Source: Sphingobium sp052327305 | GTDB taxonomy: Bacteria > Pseudomonadota > Alphaproteobacteria > Sphingomonadales > Sphingomonadaceae | Direction of reading: 5' to 3' | DNA: 64,000 nt | Assembly: GCF_052327305.1 (NCBI RefSeq) | Contig: NZ_CP182486.1 | Coordinates: forward strand, 620,001-684,000 | Shown here: in pieces, positions 57,408-64,000 of the stretch | Layout: every line of letters begins with the position of its first letter | How positions within the stretch are numbered: the first letter of the stretch is position 1 | Position numbers and translations under genes: made by a program | Notes under the pieces: generated by a model | The model's input: the letters and a program-made list of their open reading frames with translations, nothing else | Databases searched by the model: none | What the model was told of the DNA's origin: nothing

Positions 57408-58853
57408 TCAATTGGGCGCAGTCGGTGTCGTGCTTGAATCCCATCCGCCGCCAAGCGCCGCATAAAGCGTGACGGCTGCGGTCGCCTTGTCGGATCTGGC
57501 CTGGACCAGACCGTTACGCGCGGAGACGAGAGACGCCTCCTGGGTGTTCAGCGTCGTGAAGTCGGTGAGGCCAGAATTATACTGGCTGCGTGCCAGGATC
57601 GCTGAATTGTTGGCCGCCTCATAGGCGATGGAGAACTGACGCTCCCGCTCTTCTGCCGAACGAAGCGCGACCAACGCATTTTCGACATCCTCAAGCGCGC
57701 CCAGAAGCGTCGATTTATAAGCGGCGAATGCGCCGTCCGCCGCCGCGCGGCTGGAGCGGACCTGCGCGTTGAGCCGGCCAGCGTTGAAAATCGCCTGACT
57801 AATGCCGGCGAAGATGCCACCGGTGATGGTATCGAGGAGATCCCCCATGGTCGGCGCATTGGCGCGGATATTGCCGGTAAGATTGAGCGCGGGCAAGATC
57901 TGGGCCTTGGCAACGCCGATGCGCGCGGTGGCAGCCGCGAGCGAACGCTCGGCTGCCCGCACGTCCGGACGCTGGCGAAGCACGTCCGCAGGAATGCCTG
58001 CCGCAATGCTGTTCGGCCCGGTGGGGATCGGCTTGACTTCACCCAGCAGCGGCTTGAGGGCGCCGGGCTCTCGGCCCGTCAGCACTGCGATGCGCGAAAC
58101 CGCAGCATTATACTGCTGTTCCACCTGAGGAACGCTCGCGGCGGTCTGCGCCCGGCTCGCGCGCGCCTGCTCGGCATCGAGCGAGGAAACCAGACCCGCC
58201 TGCACGCGAAAACCTGCGATCTCCAGATTATCGTCTTGAATGGCCAAGCTGGCCTGAGCATTTGCCAGCTGCGCCTGATAGGCCCTTGCGAGCACATAAT
58301 TTCGTGCGACTTCGCTCTCTACCGAGAGCAGCACAGTCGCGTAATTGAAGCCCGATGCTTCATAATCCGCGCGACTGGCCGAAACCGAACTCGCCACGCC
58401 GCCGAAAAGATCGACCTGATAGCTGGCATCCAGACCAAGGGAGAAGCTGTCGCGCCCGCCACCACCGGCGCTGACTACGGTGCCATCAGGAAGAGTGAGG
58501 GAGGCCCCTCCACCACGCAGAGGTTCCGAGCGGCTATAGCTGCCGGAGCCAGTGAGGGACGGGAAAAGAGCCGCACGGCTGACGATGAGCGACTCCCGCG
58601 CCTGCCTCAGTCTAGCGACGGCCTGCGCGAGATCGAGATTGGCTGACACCGCCTCGTCAACCAGCTTGGTCAGGACGGGATCGTTAAAGCTCTGCCACCA
58701 GCGATCGAGGTTCTGCTGCCCGGACTCAGCCGTGACGGACCATTGATCCGGCACGCCGAGGCTCGATGCTGTGCTCGGTCGGTATTTCGGAGCCTGCGTA
58801 CATGCGGGCAGCAGCACGACGCCAGTGAGGAGCAGGAATTTGATACGCCACAT
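57408..58853 (-). CDS. Outer-membrane efflux lipoprotein (NodT/OprM-type)
   Basis: A 481-residue protein from ATG 58853. The lipobox LLPAC (Cys 18) marks a lipoprotein, followed by two OEP (TolC-like) repeats with coiled-coil barrels (DLAQAVARLRQARESLIVSR and AARIGVAKAQILPALNLTG). It forms the outer-membrane channel for the exporter in the same operon. It is the first gene, with the operon promoter probably in the 58,854-58,963 gap. Confidence 0.93.
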   Translation of the reverse strand: MWRIKFLLLTGVVLLPACTQAPKYRPSTASSLGVPDQWSVTAESGQQNLDRWWQSFNDPVLTKLVDEAVSANLDLAQAVARLRQARESLIVSRAALFPSLTGSGSYSRSEPLRGGGASLTLPDGTVVSAGGGGRDSFSLGLDASYQVDLFGGVASSVSASRADYEASGFNYATVLLSVESEVARNYVLARAYQAQLANAQASLAIQDDNLEIAGFRVQAGLVSSLDAEQARASRAQTAASVPQVEQQYNAAVSRIAVLTGREPGALKPLLGEVKPIPTGPNSIAAGIPADVLRQRPDVRAAERSLAAATARIGVAKAQILPALNLTGNIRANAPTMGDLLDTITGGIFAGISQAIFNAGRLNAQVRSSRAAADGAFAAYKSTLLGALEDVENALVALRSAEERERQFSIAYEAANNSAILARSQYNSGLTDFTTLNTQEASLVSARNGLVQARSDKATAAVTLYAALGGGWDSSTTPTAPN

Positions 58854-58963
58854 GCTGCCTGAGTGCAAAGGACAGGCGATTTGGTCCAGTCGCAAATTGT
58901 AACATATAGGCAATCATCCCCGCTCAACGCGAGGTGCAGCGCGTCTCGCGCGTGCGCCTCGCC

Positions 58964-59875
58964 TCAGGGCGTGAACGCCGCGCTTATTTCGCTGGTGCGG
59001 TCGCCGACCGTATAGCGCACGGTGAAACGCTCTCCCGCAACAGGCGGATGCGCCGGCGTCAGCGTGCCGAGGCTGATGATGTCGCCAGCCTTGAGCTGGA
59101 TGCCCTCCTTGCGAAGAAGATCACGCGCAGCGAGCACGATCTCTACCGGATCGCCCAAACTCTTCGCGCTTACCGCGCTTTCTTCGCGCATTCCACTTGG
59201 CCCGCTGATCACGGTGTCGACCTTCAGAGCAGCGAGCGCGGCAAACCCGGCGGGGGTCTGCGGCAGTGCCACTTCGGCTCCCATGACGCCGCTGCGCGCC
59301 GTTACATTCAGAGCCGCGACGCGCCCGGCATCCGGCGTAACCGGTGCAGGATAGTGATTGTCGGCGAGCTCAATGAACGGCCTGTAACCACGGATATGCC
59401 GATAGGCCTCTTCTCGCGTGCGGGCCCGATTGATCCCTGCATCGCCTATCACGACGAGGAAGTCGGCTTCAGCCATCGGGGCAAAAATCGAGCTGAGGGA
59501 AACCGGCTTCCCTTCAGGAATCATCATGTTCCGATAAAGCATACCGACAAGCGGTCCATCGACCTTGTAGGTCGCCCGAGCCGCCGCGCTCCAGATACCG
59601 ACCTTGTAACCGATCAACGGGCCGAGCTCAGGTGCCAGCTTCGCGAGCAGAGCATTTCGGAAGCAGACTGCGTCTTTAAGATCAATCGATAGAGGGGGCT
59701 GCTGCTGATGCGCCTTCCATGCTGCCGCTGCCGCATCCACACGCGGGTTGGCGGGGCAGTCAGCCTCCGCCGCCTGAGCAACGCCAGAAAAGCTCAGCGC
59801 GGCAAGGGAGAACGCCAGGGCGCAAGCCGACCCAGAGAAGGAAGTCGCGGGATTAAATCGTCCGAAAAGGCTCAT
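58964..59875 (-). CDS. Exported hydratase-family protein (fumarylacetoacetase/MhpD-like)
   Basis: A 303-residue protein. It has a clear signal peptide (ALAFSLAALSFSGVAQA), unusual for this family, then the 2-keto-4-pentenoate hydratase-like fold: YKVGIWSAAARATYKVDGP, metal-binding Glu/Asp in MAEADFLVVIGD, and GPSGMREESAVSAKSLGDP near the end. Cytoplasmic members hydrate 2-hydroxy-dienoates in aromatic ring degradation. Export suggests a different substrate or a structural role. It stands alone between the exporter operon and a divergent gene. Confidence 0.82.
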   Translation of the reverse strand: MSLFGRFNPATSFSGSACALAFSLAALSFSGVAQAAEADCPANPRVDAAAAAWKAHQQQPPLSIDLKDAVCFRNALLAKLAPELGPLIGYKVGIWSAAARATYKVDGPLVGMLYRNMMIPEGKPVSLSSIFAPMAEADFLVVIGDAGINRARTREEAYRHIRGYRPFIELADNHYPAPVTPDAGRVAALNVTARSGVMGAEVALPQTPAGFAALAALKVDTVISGPSGMREESAVSAKSLGDPVEIVLAARDLLRKEGIQLKAGDIISLGTLTPAHPPVAGERFTVRYTVGDRTSEISAAFTP

Positions 59876-60153
59876 CGTCTGGCTGTCCTCATCCTTGCAA
59901 CACTATGTTCTATCGCGGGGATATCCTGCCAGAGCTTGTCGTGTCGCTCAATGCCTTCGCGAAAGCGGGCGCTCCCCCTCGCCTCGATCCGTTTGAGGAA
60001 CACACATCCTTACCTGTCGGCATTTCTCATCTCTTTCTGAGCGACCACGCCACAATTTCCGTTCTCGGGTGTTTGAAGGGAGAAGCGCAAGCCGCGTGTC
60101 CCCGCAGAACATCGCACCATGCGGAGACCGGGCACGGCGAGAGGAGAAGATGC

Positions 60154-60360
60154 ATGGACGATCGAAAGCAAAGTGGCGACGGCGCACATGCCGACCGAAA
60201 TCGCCACCCTGACGATATGCCCCGAGGCCCGCTCGGTGATGCAAGACCGGACAGCGCCAATCATAACACCCGCACGGGCGGCGGCCAACCACAGGAAAAG
60301 GTCGAGGACCGGCCGAACGTAGGGACCGTCAAACCAGAAGATTACCCCTCCCAACAGTGA
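60154..60360 (+). CDS. Small hydrophilic protein of unknown function
   Basis: A 68-residue protein from ATG 60154 with a GAGGAGAAG site. It is rich in Asp, His, Gly, Arg and Pro (KQSGDGAHADRNRHPDD, then TRTGGGQPQEKVEDRP), with no hydrophobic core, so it is probably disordered. Its stop lies 23 bases before the DUF2171 gene. It resembles hydrophilic stress proteins found beside DUF2171 genes. The longer upstream frame (from 59,905) has no good start. Confidence 0.6.
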   Translation: MDDRKQSGDGAHADRNRHPDDMPRGPLGDARPDSANHNTRTGGGQPQEKVEDRPNVGTVKPEDYPSQQ

Positions 60361-60383
60361 AGCAGACAGGAAGGAGCTTGAAC

Positions 60384-60650
60384 ATGGTCGATATTAGCCA
60401 GATCAAAGAGCATATGGAAATTATCGGCGCCGATGGTGTCCATATCGGCACTGTCGACAAGGTTGAAGGCAACCGTATCAAAATGACCAAGGCCGACAGC
60501 GGATCGCACGACGATCACCATCATTATTTTTCGGGTGGACTGATTGCGACTGTCGAGGGCAATCAGGTTCGGCTCTCCGCAAATGGCTCCGCCGCTATTC
60601 TGCTCGAGGAAGAAGAAAGTGGCGAACCGCTGGCCGACCGCAACGATTAG
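60384..60650 (+). CDS. DUF2171-family protein
   Basis: An 88-residue protein from ATG 60384 with GGAAGGAG upstream. The family pattern is clear: QIKEHMEIIGADGVHIGTVD, then DKVEGNRIKMTK and HHHYFSGGLIA. DUF2171 domains are PRC-barrel-like and usually found in stress-linked small proteins. It forms a unit with the hydrophilic protein before it. A perfect 13-bp hairpin follows, shared with the convergent KGG protein gene. Confidence 0.9.
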   Translation: MVDISQIKEHMEIIGADGVHIGTVDKVEGNRIKMTKADSGSHDDHHHYFSGGLIATVEGNQVRLSANGSAAILLEEEESGEPLADRND

Positions 60651-60674
60651 GCCGATCACCACCAACGAATAAGT

Positions 60675-60703
60675 GCATGGGGATTTTCCAAAAATCCCCA
60701 TGC
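60675..60703. terminator. Perfect 13-bp hairpin between convergent genes
   Basis: GCATGGGGATTTT (60,675-60,687) pairs fully with AAAATCCCCATGC (60,691-60,703) around a 3-base loop. It lies between the stop codons of the DUF2171 gene and the convergent KGG gene, so it probably ends both transcripts; the T-rich part is in the stem itself. Confidence 0.65.
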
Positions 60704-60769
60704 CTTGATGGCGCGATCGAACTTAGGACGGGCGCGAAATCGAAAAGCGCTTAGTCGTTCAAGATAAAA

Positions 60770-61063
60770 TCAGCTCGCCTTCTTGCGCCGCGTTTCCCAG
60801 CCCTTTTTGGCAGCAGCCGAACGCTTCTCATGGCTCTGGCTCGATCCACCGATCCGCCCGCCCTTGCGCGACGATTCGTGGCTATCTTTCTTGCCGCGCC
60901 CTGATCCGGACTTATTGCCGCCGCCGGACTCCTTGTTCACGGTCGCCCAGGCACGGCGCTCGGCTTCCTCGCGACTTACGCCGCGATCTTCATAGCCTTC
61001 CTCAATATGTTCGGCTTTGCGCTTTTGCTTGTCGGTATAGCTGGATTTGTCTCCGCGAGGCAT
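60770..61063 (-). CDS. Small KGG-type basic protein ('plasmid stabilization'-like)
   Basis: A 97-residue basic protein. It begins SYTDKQKRKAEHIEEGYEDR, followed by SREEAERRAWATVNK and a Gly/Ser/Lys-rich tail with a KGG-like segment (SRKGGRIGG) and AAKKGWETRRKK. Similar proteins are called 'plasmid stabilization protein' in databases, without good evidence; KGG motifs also occur in stress-induced proteins. It is in a group with two other small stress-type genes. Confidence 0.75.
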   Translation of the reverse strand: MPRGDKSSYTDKQKRKAEHIEEGYEDRGVSREEAERRAWATVNKESGGGNKSGSGRGKKDSHESSRKGGRIGGSSQSHEKRSAAAKKGWETRRKKAS

Positions 61064-61209
61064 GACGCTCTCCTTTGCCGCCCCCTCCGGACAGAACCAG
61101 CAGATTGTCTATTGGTGCCGTTCGCTACGACACACCCCGGGCGAACGTCAGACATTTGGAGCGATCGGTCGTCAGCGCAACGACTTGGCTGCAATCAACC
61201 GCTAGAGGT

Positions 61210-62505
61210 TCAGCAACCCGCGCGGCGCTGGTCAAATTGCGCAGCGATATGCCGCGCATAAGGCAACCCGGTACTTCTGATGACGAGTTCATCCTGCTGC
61301 CAATCAATGAGGCCGCGCTGCTCGAAATCCGCCATTGTGCTGCTGCTGCGGACGGCGGCCGCATTGGCGAGATGAGCGCGGCCATTGCACAGCAAATCGC
61401 GGATGGTCGTGGCCCGAACGCTCTCCTCCGCATCGAGGGTGACACCGCGCGCGGCGGCGAGCCGCCCTTCCCCCAGAAGATCGCGATAGGGGCCTGCGCG
61501 CTTCTCGTTCTGAACAATCAGATGGGGAAAGCGACTAATCGCGCTTGCGCCGAAACCAAGGAGAACGGGCGCATCATCCTCGGTGAATCCCTGGAAGTTG
61601 CGATTAACCCGGCCTTCTCGTGCGGCAGCCGCCAGCGGGTCACGCGGATGAGCGAAATGATCGAAGCCGACGGGAATATATCCAGCCTCGGTCAACCGCC
61701 GATAGCCCAGCTCCGCCTGCTCGAACCGCAAGCGCTGATCCGGCAGGTTCGTCGCATCGATCCGTCGCTGGCGCGGCAGCATCTGGGGCAGATGGGCATA
61801 ACCGAACAATGCGACGCGGCTCGGCGCGAGCCGGATCGTTTCAGTGAGAGTTTCCTCAAGATCGGCTAGGCTTTGACCCGGAAGGCCATACATCAGGTCG
61901 AAATTGATCGCCTCGATCTTCCGCAATCGCAGCGAAGTCATCACTGTTTCAATATCGGAGAGCGGCTGCACCCGGCCGATGGCTTGCTGCACATGCGGCG
62001 CGAAAGTCTGCACGCCCAGGCTGACACGCGTGACGTTCGACGCCGCGAGGACCAGCGCCCATTCCGGCGTAAAACCGCGCGGATCGATCTCGATCGAGAC
62101 CTCGGGACGATTAGCATCGAAAACCGTCAGCAACCGGTCCAGCAAGCGCACGAATTCCACCGGCGCGATCGCATTGGGACTGCCTCCGCCAAAGGCGATC
62201 CTGCGAATGCGTCCCCGGCCGCCGAGCCGCTTCGCCACGAGGGCGATTTCCGCATGAAGCGCAGTAAGATAGTCGGTCAGCCGCTGTTTCCGGCCAGACG
62301 CGCCAGTATTGCAGCCGCAGTACCAGCAAATCTGCTCGCAAAAGGGAATGTGCACATAAAGCGAGACCGGCGTCGCGGATTCAAGACCGTCAAGCGCACG
62401 CGCATAGTGCTCCGCGCCGACCTCTTCGGCAAATTCCATCGCCGTCGGGTAGCTGGTGTAGCGCGGCACCGGGCGAGCGAGCAGATCAGGGTGATAGGTC
62501 CACAT
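61210..62505 (-). CDS. hemN: Oxygen-independent coproporphyrinogen III oxidase
   Basis: A 431-residue radical-SAM enzyme. The cluster motif is at residues 56-65 (C56, C60, C63 with C65: CEQICWYCGC). It starts RYTSYPTAMEF and has AFGGGSPN, EIDPRGFT and the C-terminal HemN domain. It decarboxylates coproporphyrinogen III to protoporphyrinogen IX without oxygen. It follows ccoS and a Cys-rich small gene on the same strand. An FNR-type box (62,540-62,553) lies 35 bases upstream of its start. No Shine-Dalgarno site is visible in front of the ATG. Confidence 0.96.
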   Translation of the reverse strand: MWTYHPDLLARPVPRYTSYPTAMEFAEEVGAEHYARALDGLESATPVSLYVHIPFCEQICWYCGCNTGASGRKQRLTDYLTALHAEIALVAKRLGGRGRIRRIAFGGGSPNAIAPVEFVRLLDRLLTVFDANRPEVSIEIDPRGFTPEWALVLAASNVTRVSLGVQTFAPHVQQAIGRVQPLSDIETVMTSLRLRKIEAINFDLMYGLPGQSLADLEETLTETIRLAPSRVALFGYAHLPQMLPRQRRIDATNLPDQRLRFEQAELGYRRLTEAGYIPVGFDHFAHPRDPLAAAAREGRVNRNFQGFTEDDAPVLLGFGASAISRFPHLIVQNEKRAGPYRDLLGEGRLAAARGVTLDAEESVRATTIRDLLCNGRAHLANAAAVRSSSTMADFEQRGLIDWQQDELVIRSTGLPYARHIAAQFDQRRAGC

Positions 62506-62539
62506 GGCGCAACGCTATGACGGGAAGGCCGCGCCGACA

Positions 62540-62553
62540 TTGATCGTGATCAA
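62540..62553. promoter_or_regulatory. FNR/FixK-type box upstream of hemN
   Basis: TTGATCGTGATCAA is a perfect TTGAT-N4-ATCAA dyad. Its centre (62,546.5) is 41.5 bases from the first base of the hemN start codon, the distance typical of class II activation. It implies oxygen-limited induction of hemN. Confidence 0.85.
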
Positions 62554-62564
62554 CGGCGCACGCA

Positions 62565-62795
62565 TCAACAGCAGTCTTGCTCTAGCTCGCCGGGTTTCGC
62601 CCGCCGCTCCGCAATTGCATGGCACGCCTTCGGGCAATGCTGCCCCTGCTCGGGATCATCGGGATTGCCGGGCACAACCATATGCACGGTCTGACCGCCG
62701 CACATCATGATCGTCATAACGCGAGCTTGCGCCGTTACTGGCGGTTGCGCCAGCGCGACTGCCGCCAGAATGGCTACGAGTTGAGCGCCCCTCAT
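62565..62795 (-). CDS. Small exported cysteine-rich protein between ccoS and hemN
   Basis: A 76-residue protein. A signal peptide (LVAILAAVALAQPPVTAQA) precedes a short mature domain with cysteines in MMCGGQTVH, HCPKACHA and a terminal DCC, plus His and Met residues. This pattern suggests copper or other metal binding. Its start overlaps the ccoS stop by four bases. A link to cbb3 oxidase copper handling is inferred from position only. Confidence 0.75.
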   Translation of the reverse strand: MRGAQLVAILAAVALAQPPVTAQARVMTIMMCGGQTVHMVVPGNPDDPEQGQHCPKACHAIAERRAKPGELEQDCC

Positions 62796-62947
62796 GGCAC
62801 ACGCCCCTCCTCGTCCTCGACGAAGATACGCAGCGCGGCGCCATCCATATCGTCGAACTGCCCCTGGCGGAGCGACCAGAAAAACGCCGCGAGACCCAGA
62901 AGCCCGAGCCCCAGCGCGATGGGAATGAGAAAAGCGAGCCCGTTCAT
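62792..62947 (-). CDS. ccoS: cbb3-type cytochrome oxidase assembly protein CcoS
   Basis: A 51-residue protein read from ATG 62947: one membrane helix (LAFLIPIALGLGLLGLAAFFW) followed by SLRQGQFDDMDGAALRIF, the family signature. CcoS is needed for heme and copper insertion into cbb3 oxidase. It overlaps ccoI and the Cys-rich gene by four bases each. It is too short for usual ORF lists but the match is clear. Confidence 0.92.
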   Translation of the reverse strand: MNGLAFLIPIALGLGLLGLAAFFWSLRQGQFDDMDGAALRIFVEDEEGRVP

Positions 62948-64000
62948 TTGCTTGCCCTCTTCAGACGGAGCGCATTGCCCACAACGATCAGCGAAGAACC
63001 GGACATCGCAATGGCGGCCACCAGAGGCGTGACCAACCCCATGAAAGCAAGCGGCACCGCGACGACGTTATAGAGGATCGCAGCCATGAAATTCTGGCGC
63101 ACGACGGCCTGGGTGCGCCGTGCCATGCGGATCGCGCTCACGACCGGCATGAGACGATCACCAAGGAAAATGCAGTCCGCGGCGTTCTTGCCGACATCGC
63201 TCGCCGACCCCGGTGCCATGGATGCATGGCCGGCAGCCAGCGCCGGGCCATCATTCAGTCCATCGCCCAGCATGAGGATCTTGTGGCCGACAATGCTTTG
63301 CCGCTGAATCGCACTCAGTTTGTCCTGCGGGCTCATTCCCGTCTGTGCAGTCAGACCCAGCTGCCGCGCGACAGGTGCGACCGCTTCTGTCCGATCACCG
63401 GACAGGATCATGGAATCTATGCCTTCCGCCCGTAACGCTTCGATCGCCTCGCGCGCATCCGGGCGGAGCTGGTCGGCGAAACGGATCGTCGCCAGCGGCA
63501 TCCCATCAATGGCAAGCTGTGTGGCAAGCGCATCCCCCATGTCCGCCTCCACGGGACGGCCCAGCGTCACCATACTGCCCTGCCACTGCGCCTCCACCCC
63601 GAAACCCGGCATTTCGCGCAGTCCGGACAGCTGGGCGGGACGAACATCGAGTGCCTGCAGGCCGCGGGTCAGCGCTTCGCTGAGCGGATGGCGGGACGCC
63701 TGGGACAATGCGAGGATCAGGGACTGGTCTTTGCTGTCGAGCTCGTCGAGATCGACAGCCTCTGGCCGGCCCAGAGTCAGCGTGCCCGTCTTGTCGATGA
63801 GCGCACGATCCACCTCGGCCAAGCGCTCCAGCGCCGAACCGTCCTTGATGAGAACGCCGTTCCGCATCAGCGCGCCTGCCGCAACGATCTGGGCAGCGGG
63901 CACGGCAAGGCCGAGCGCGCAGGGGCATGTGATGATGAGCACTGCCGCTGCAATGAGCAGGCTATGGTGCCAACCTGCGCCAGCGATCATCCAGCCCGCG
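62944..64000 (-). CDS. ccoI: CcoI-type heavy-metal P-type ATPase (3' part)
   Basis: The window holds the C-terminal 350 or so residues of a P1B-type ATPase. The CPC metal-channel motif (TCPCALGLAVP), phosphorylation motif DKTGTLTLG and hinge LGDGLNDGPALA are present, followed by two C-terminal membrane helices. The 5' part lies beyond base 64,000. Adjacent ccoS identifies it as CcoI/FixI, the copper exporter for cbb3 oxidase assembly. Confidence 0.93.
   Translation of the reverse strand, partial: AGWMIAGAGWHHSLLIAAAVLIITCPCALGLAVPAAQIVAAGALMRNGVLIKDGSALERLAEVDRALIDKTGTLTLGRPEAVDLDELDSKDQSLILALSQASRHPLSEALTRGLQALDVRPAQLSGLREMPGFGVEAQWQGSMVTLGRPVEADMGDALATQLAIDGMPLATIRFADQLRPDAREAIEALRAEGIDSMILSGDRTEAVAPVARQLGLTAQTGMSPQDKLSAIQRQSIVGHKILMLGDGLNDGPALAAGHASMAPGSASDVGKNAADCIFLGDRLMPVVSAIRMARRTQAVVRQNFMAAILYNVVAVPLAFMGLVTPLVAAIAMSGSSLIVVGNALRLKRASK

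Overview
The window looks like a chromosomal segment of a high-GC alphaproteobacterium of the sphingomonad type (Sphingobium, Sphingomonas, Novosphingobium or relatives). The reasons are the gene neighbourhoods (aroK-aroB next to a xerD-accA operon, radA-cvpA-Fe/S scaffold, gltD-DUF2059-gltB, an NDUFA9-like protein next to uppP, ccoS-hemN) and protein types common in that group. The genus is inferred, not proven.

Bases 1-30,835 are ordinary core genome. They hold a MutT-type Nudix hydrolase, two tiny Flp pilin genes, an operon of small membrane protein / large helical exported protein / xerD / accA with an M48 protease downstream, aroK-aroB, and a five-gene operon radA-cvpA-scaffold-KefB antiporter-DUF423. 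These are followed by a host-attachment-like protein, an EEP phosphohydrolase, a patatin-like lipase, a cyclopropane fatty acid synthase, a photolyase, a PAS-GGDEF-EAL protein, glutamate synthase (gltD and gltB separated by an exported DUF2059 gene), an NDUFA9-like protein and uppP.

Bases 30,836-47,692 read as one integrated genomic island. A tRNA-Leu(CAG) gene is followed by a P4-type tyrosine integrase. About 16.8 kb away, an imperfect copy of the tRNA 3' end (47,677-47,692) marks the likely far boundary. Inside are an AlpA-like HTH protein, a primase-polymerase and a DUF3987 protein (a replication module like that of phage satellites or P4-type elements). Next come a sigma-like protein / acidic protein / ImmA-IrrE peptidase operon, two small conserved proteins, an XRE regulator facing a secreted cysteine-containing protein, and a defence cassette. 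The cassette has a type III-like DNA methyltransferase, a helicase-nuclease with Walker A, DEAH and PD-(D/E)xK motifs, and an AIPR-family protein whose N-terminus looks like a second nuclease. It is the best candidate in the window for a poorly described biological system. Several dyad-symmetric sites lie in the island's intergenic gaps, including a large concentric inverted repeat at 37,366-37,448.

Bases 47,693-64,000 return to core sequence. They hold a secreted bicupin plus SMP-30 lipoprotein pair, the divergent tesA / ybbA-ybbP unit, a complete OMF-MacA-ABC-permease exporter operon, an exported hydratase-family protein, three small stress-type proteins (one DUF2171), hemN under a perfect FNR-type box, a small Cys-rich exported protein, ccoS and the 3' part of a CcoI-type copper ATPase that runs off the window.

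Coordinates were read by eye. Starts were moved from the longest ORF where a Shine-Dalgarno site, a stop-start overlap or family length favoured another codon. Family names rest on recognised motifs; no database search was run.
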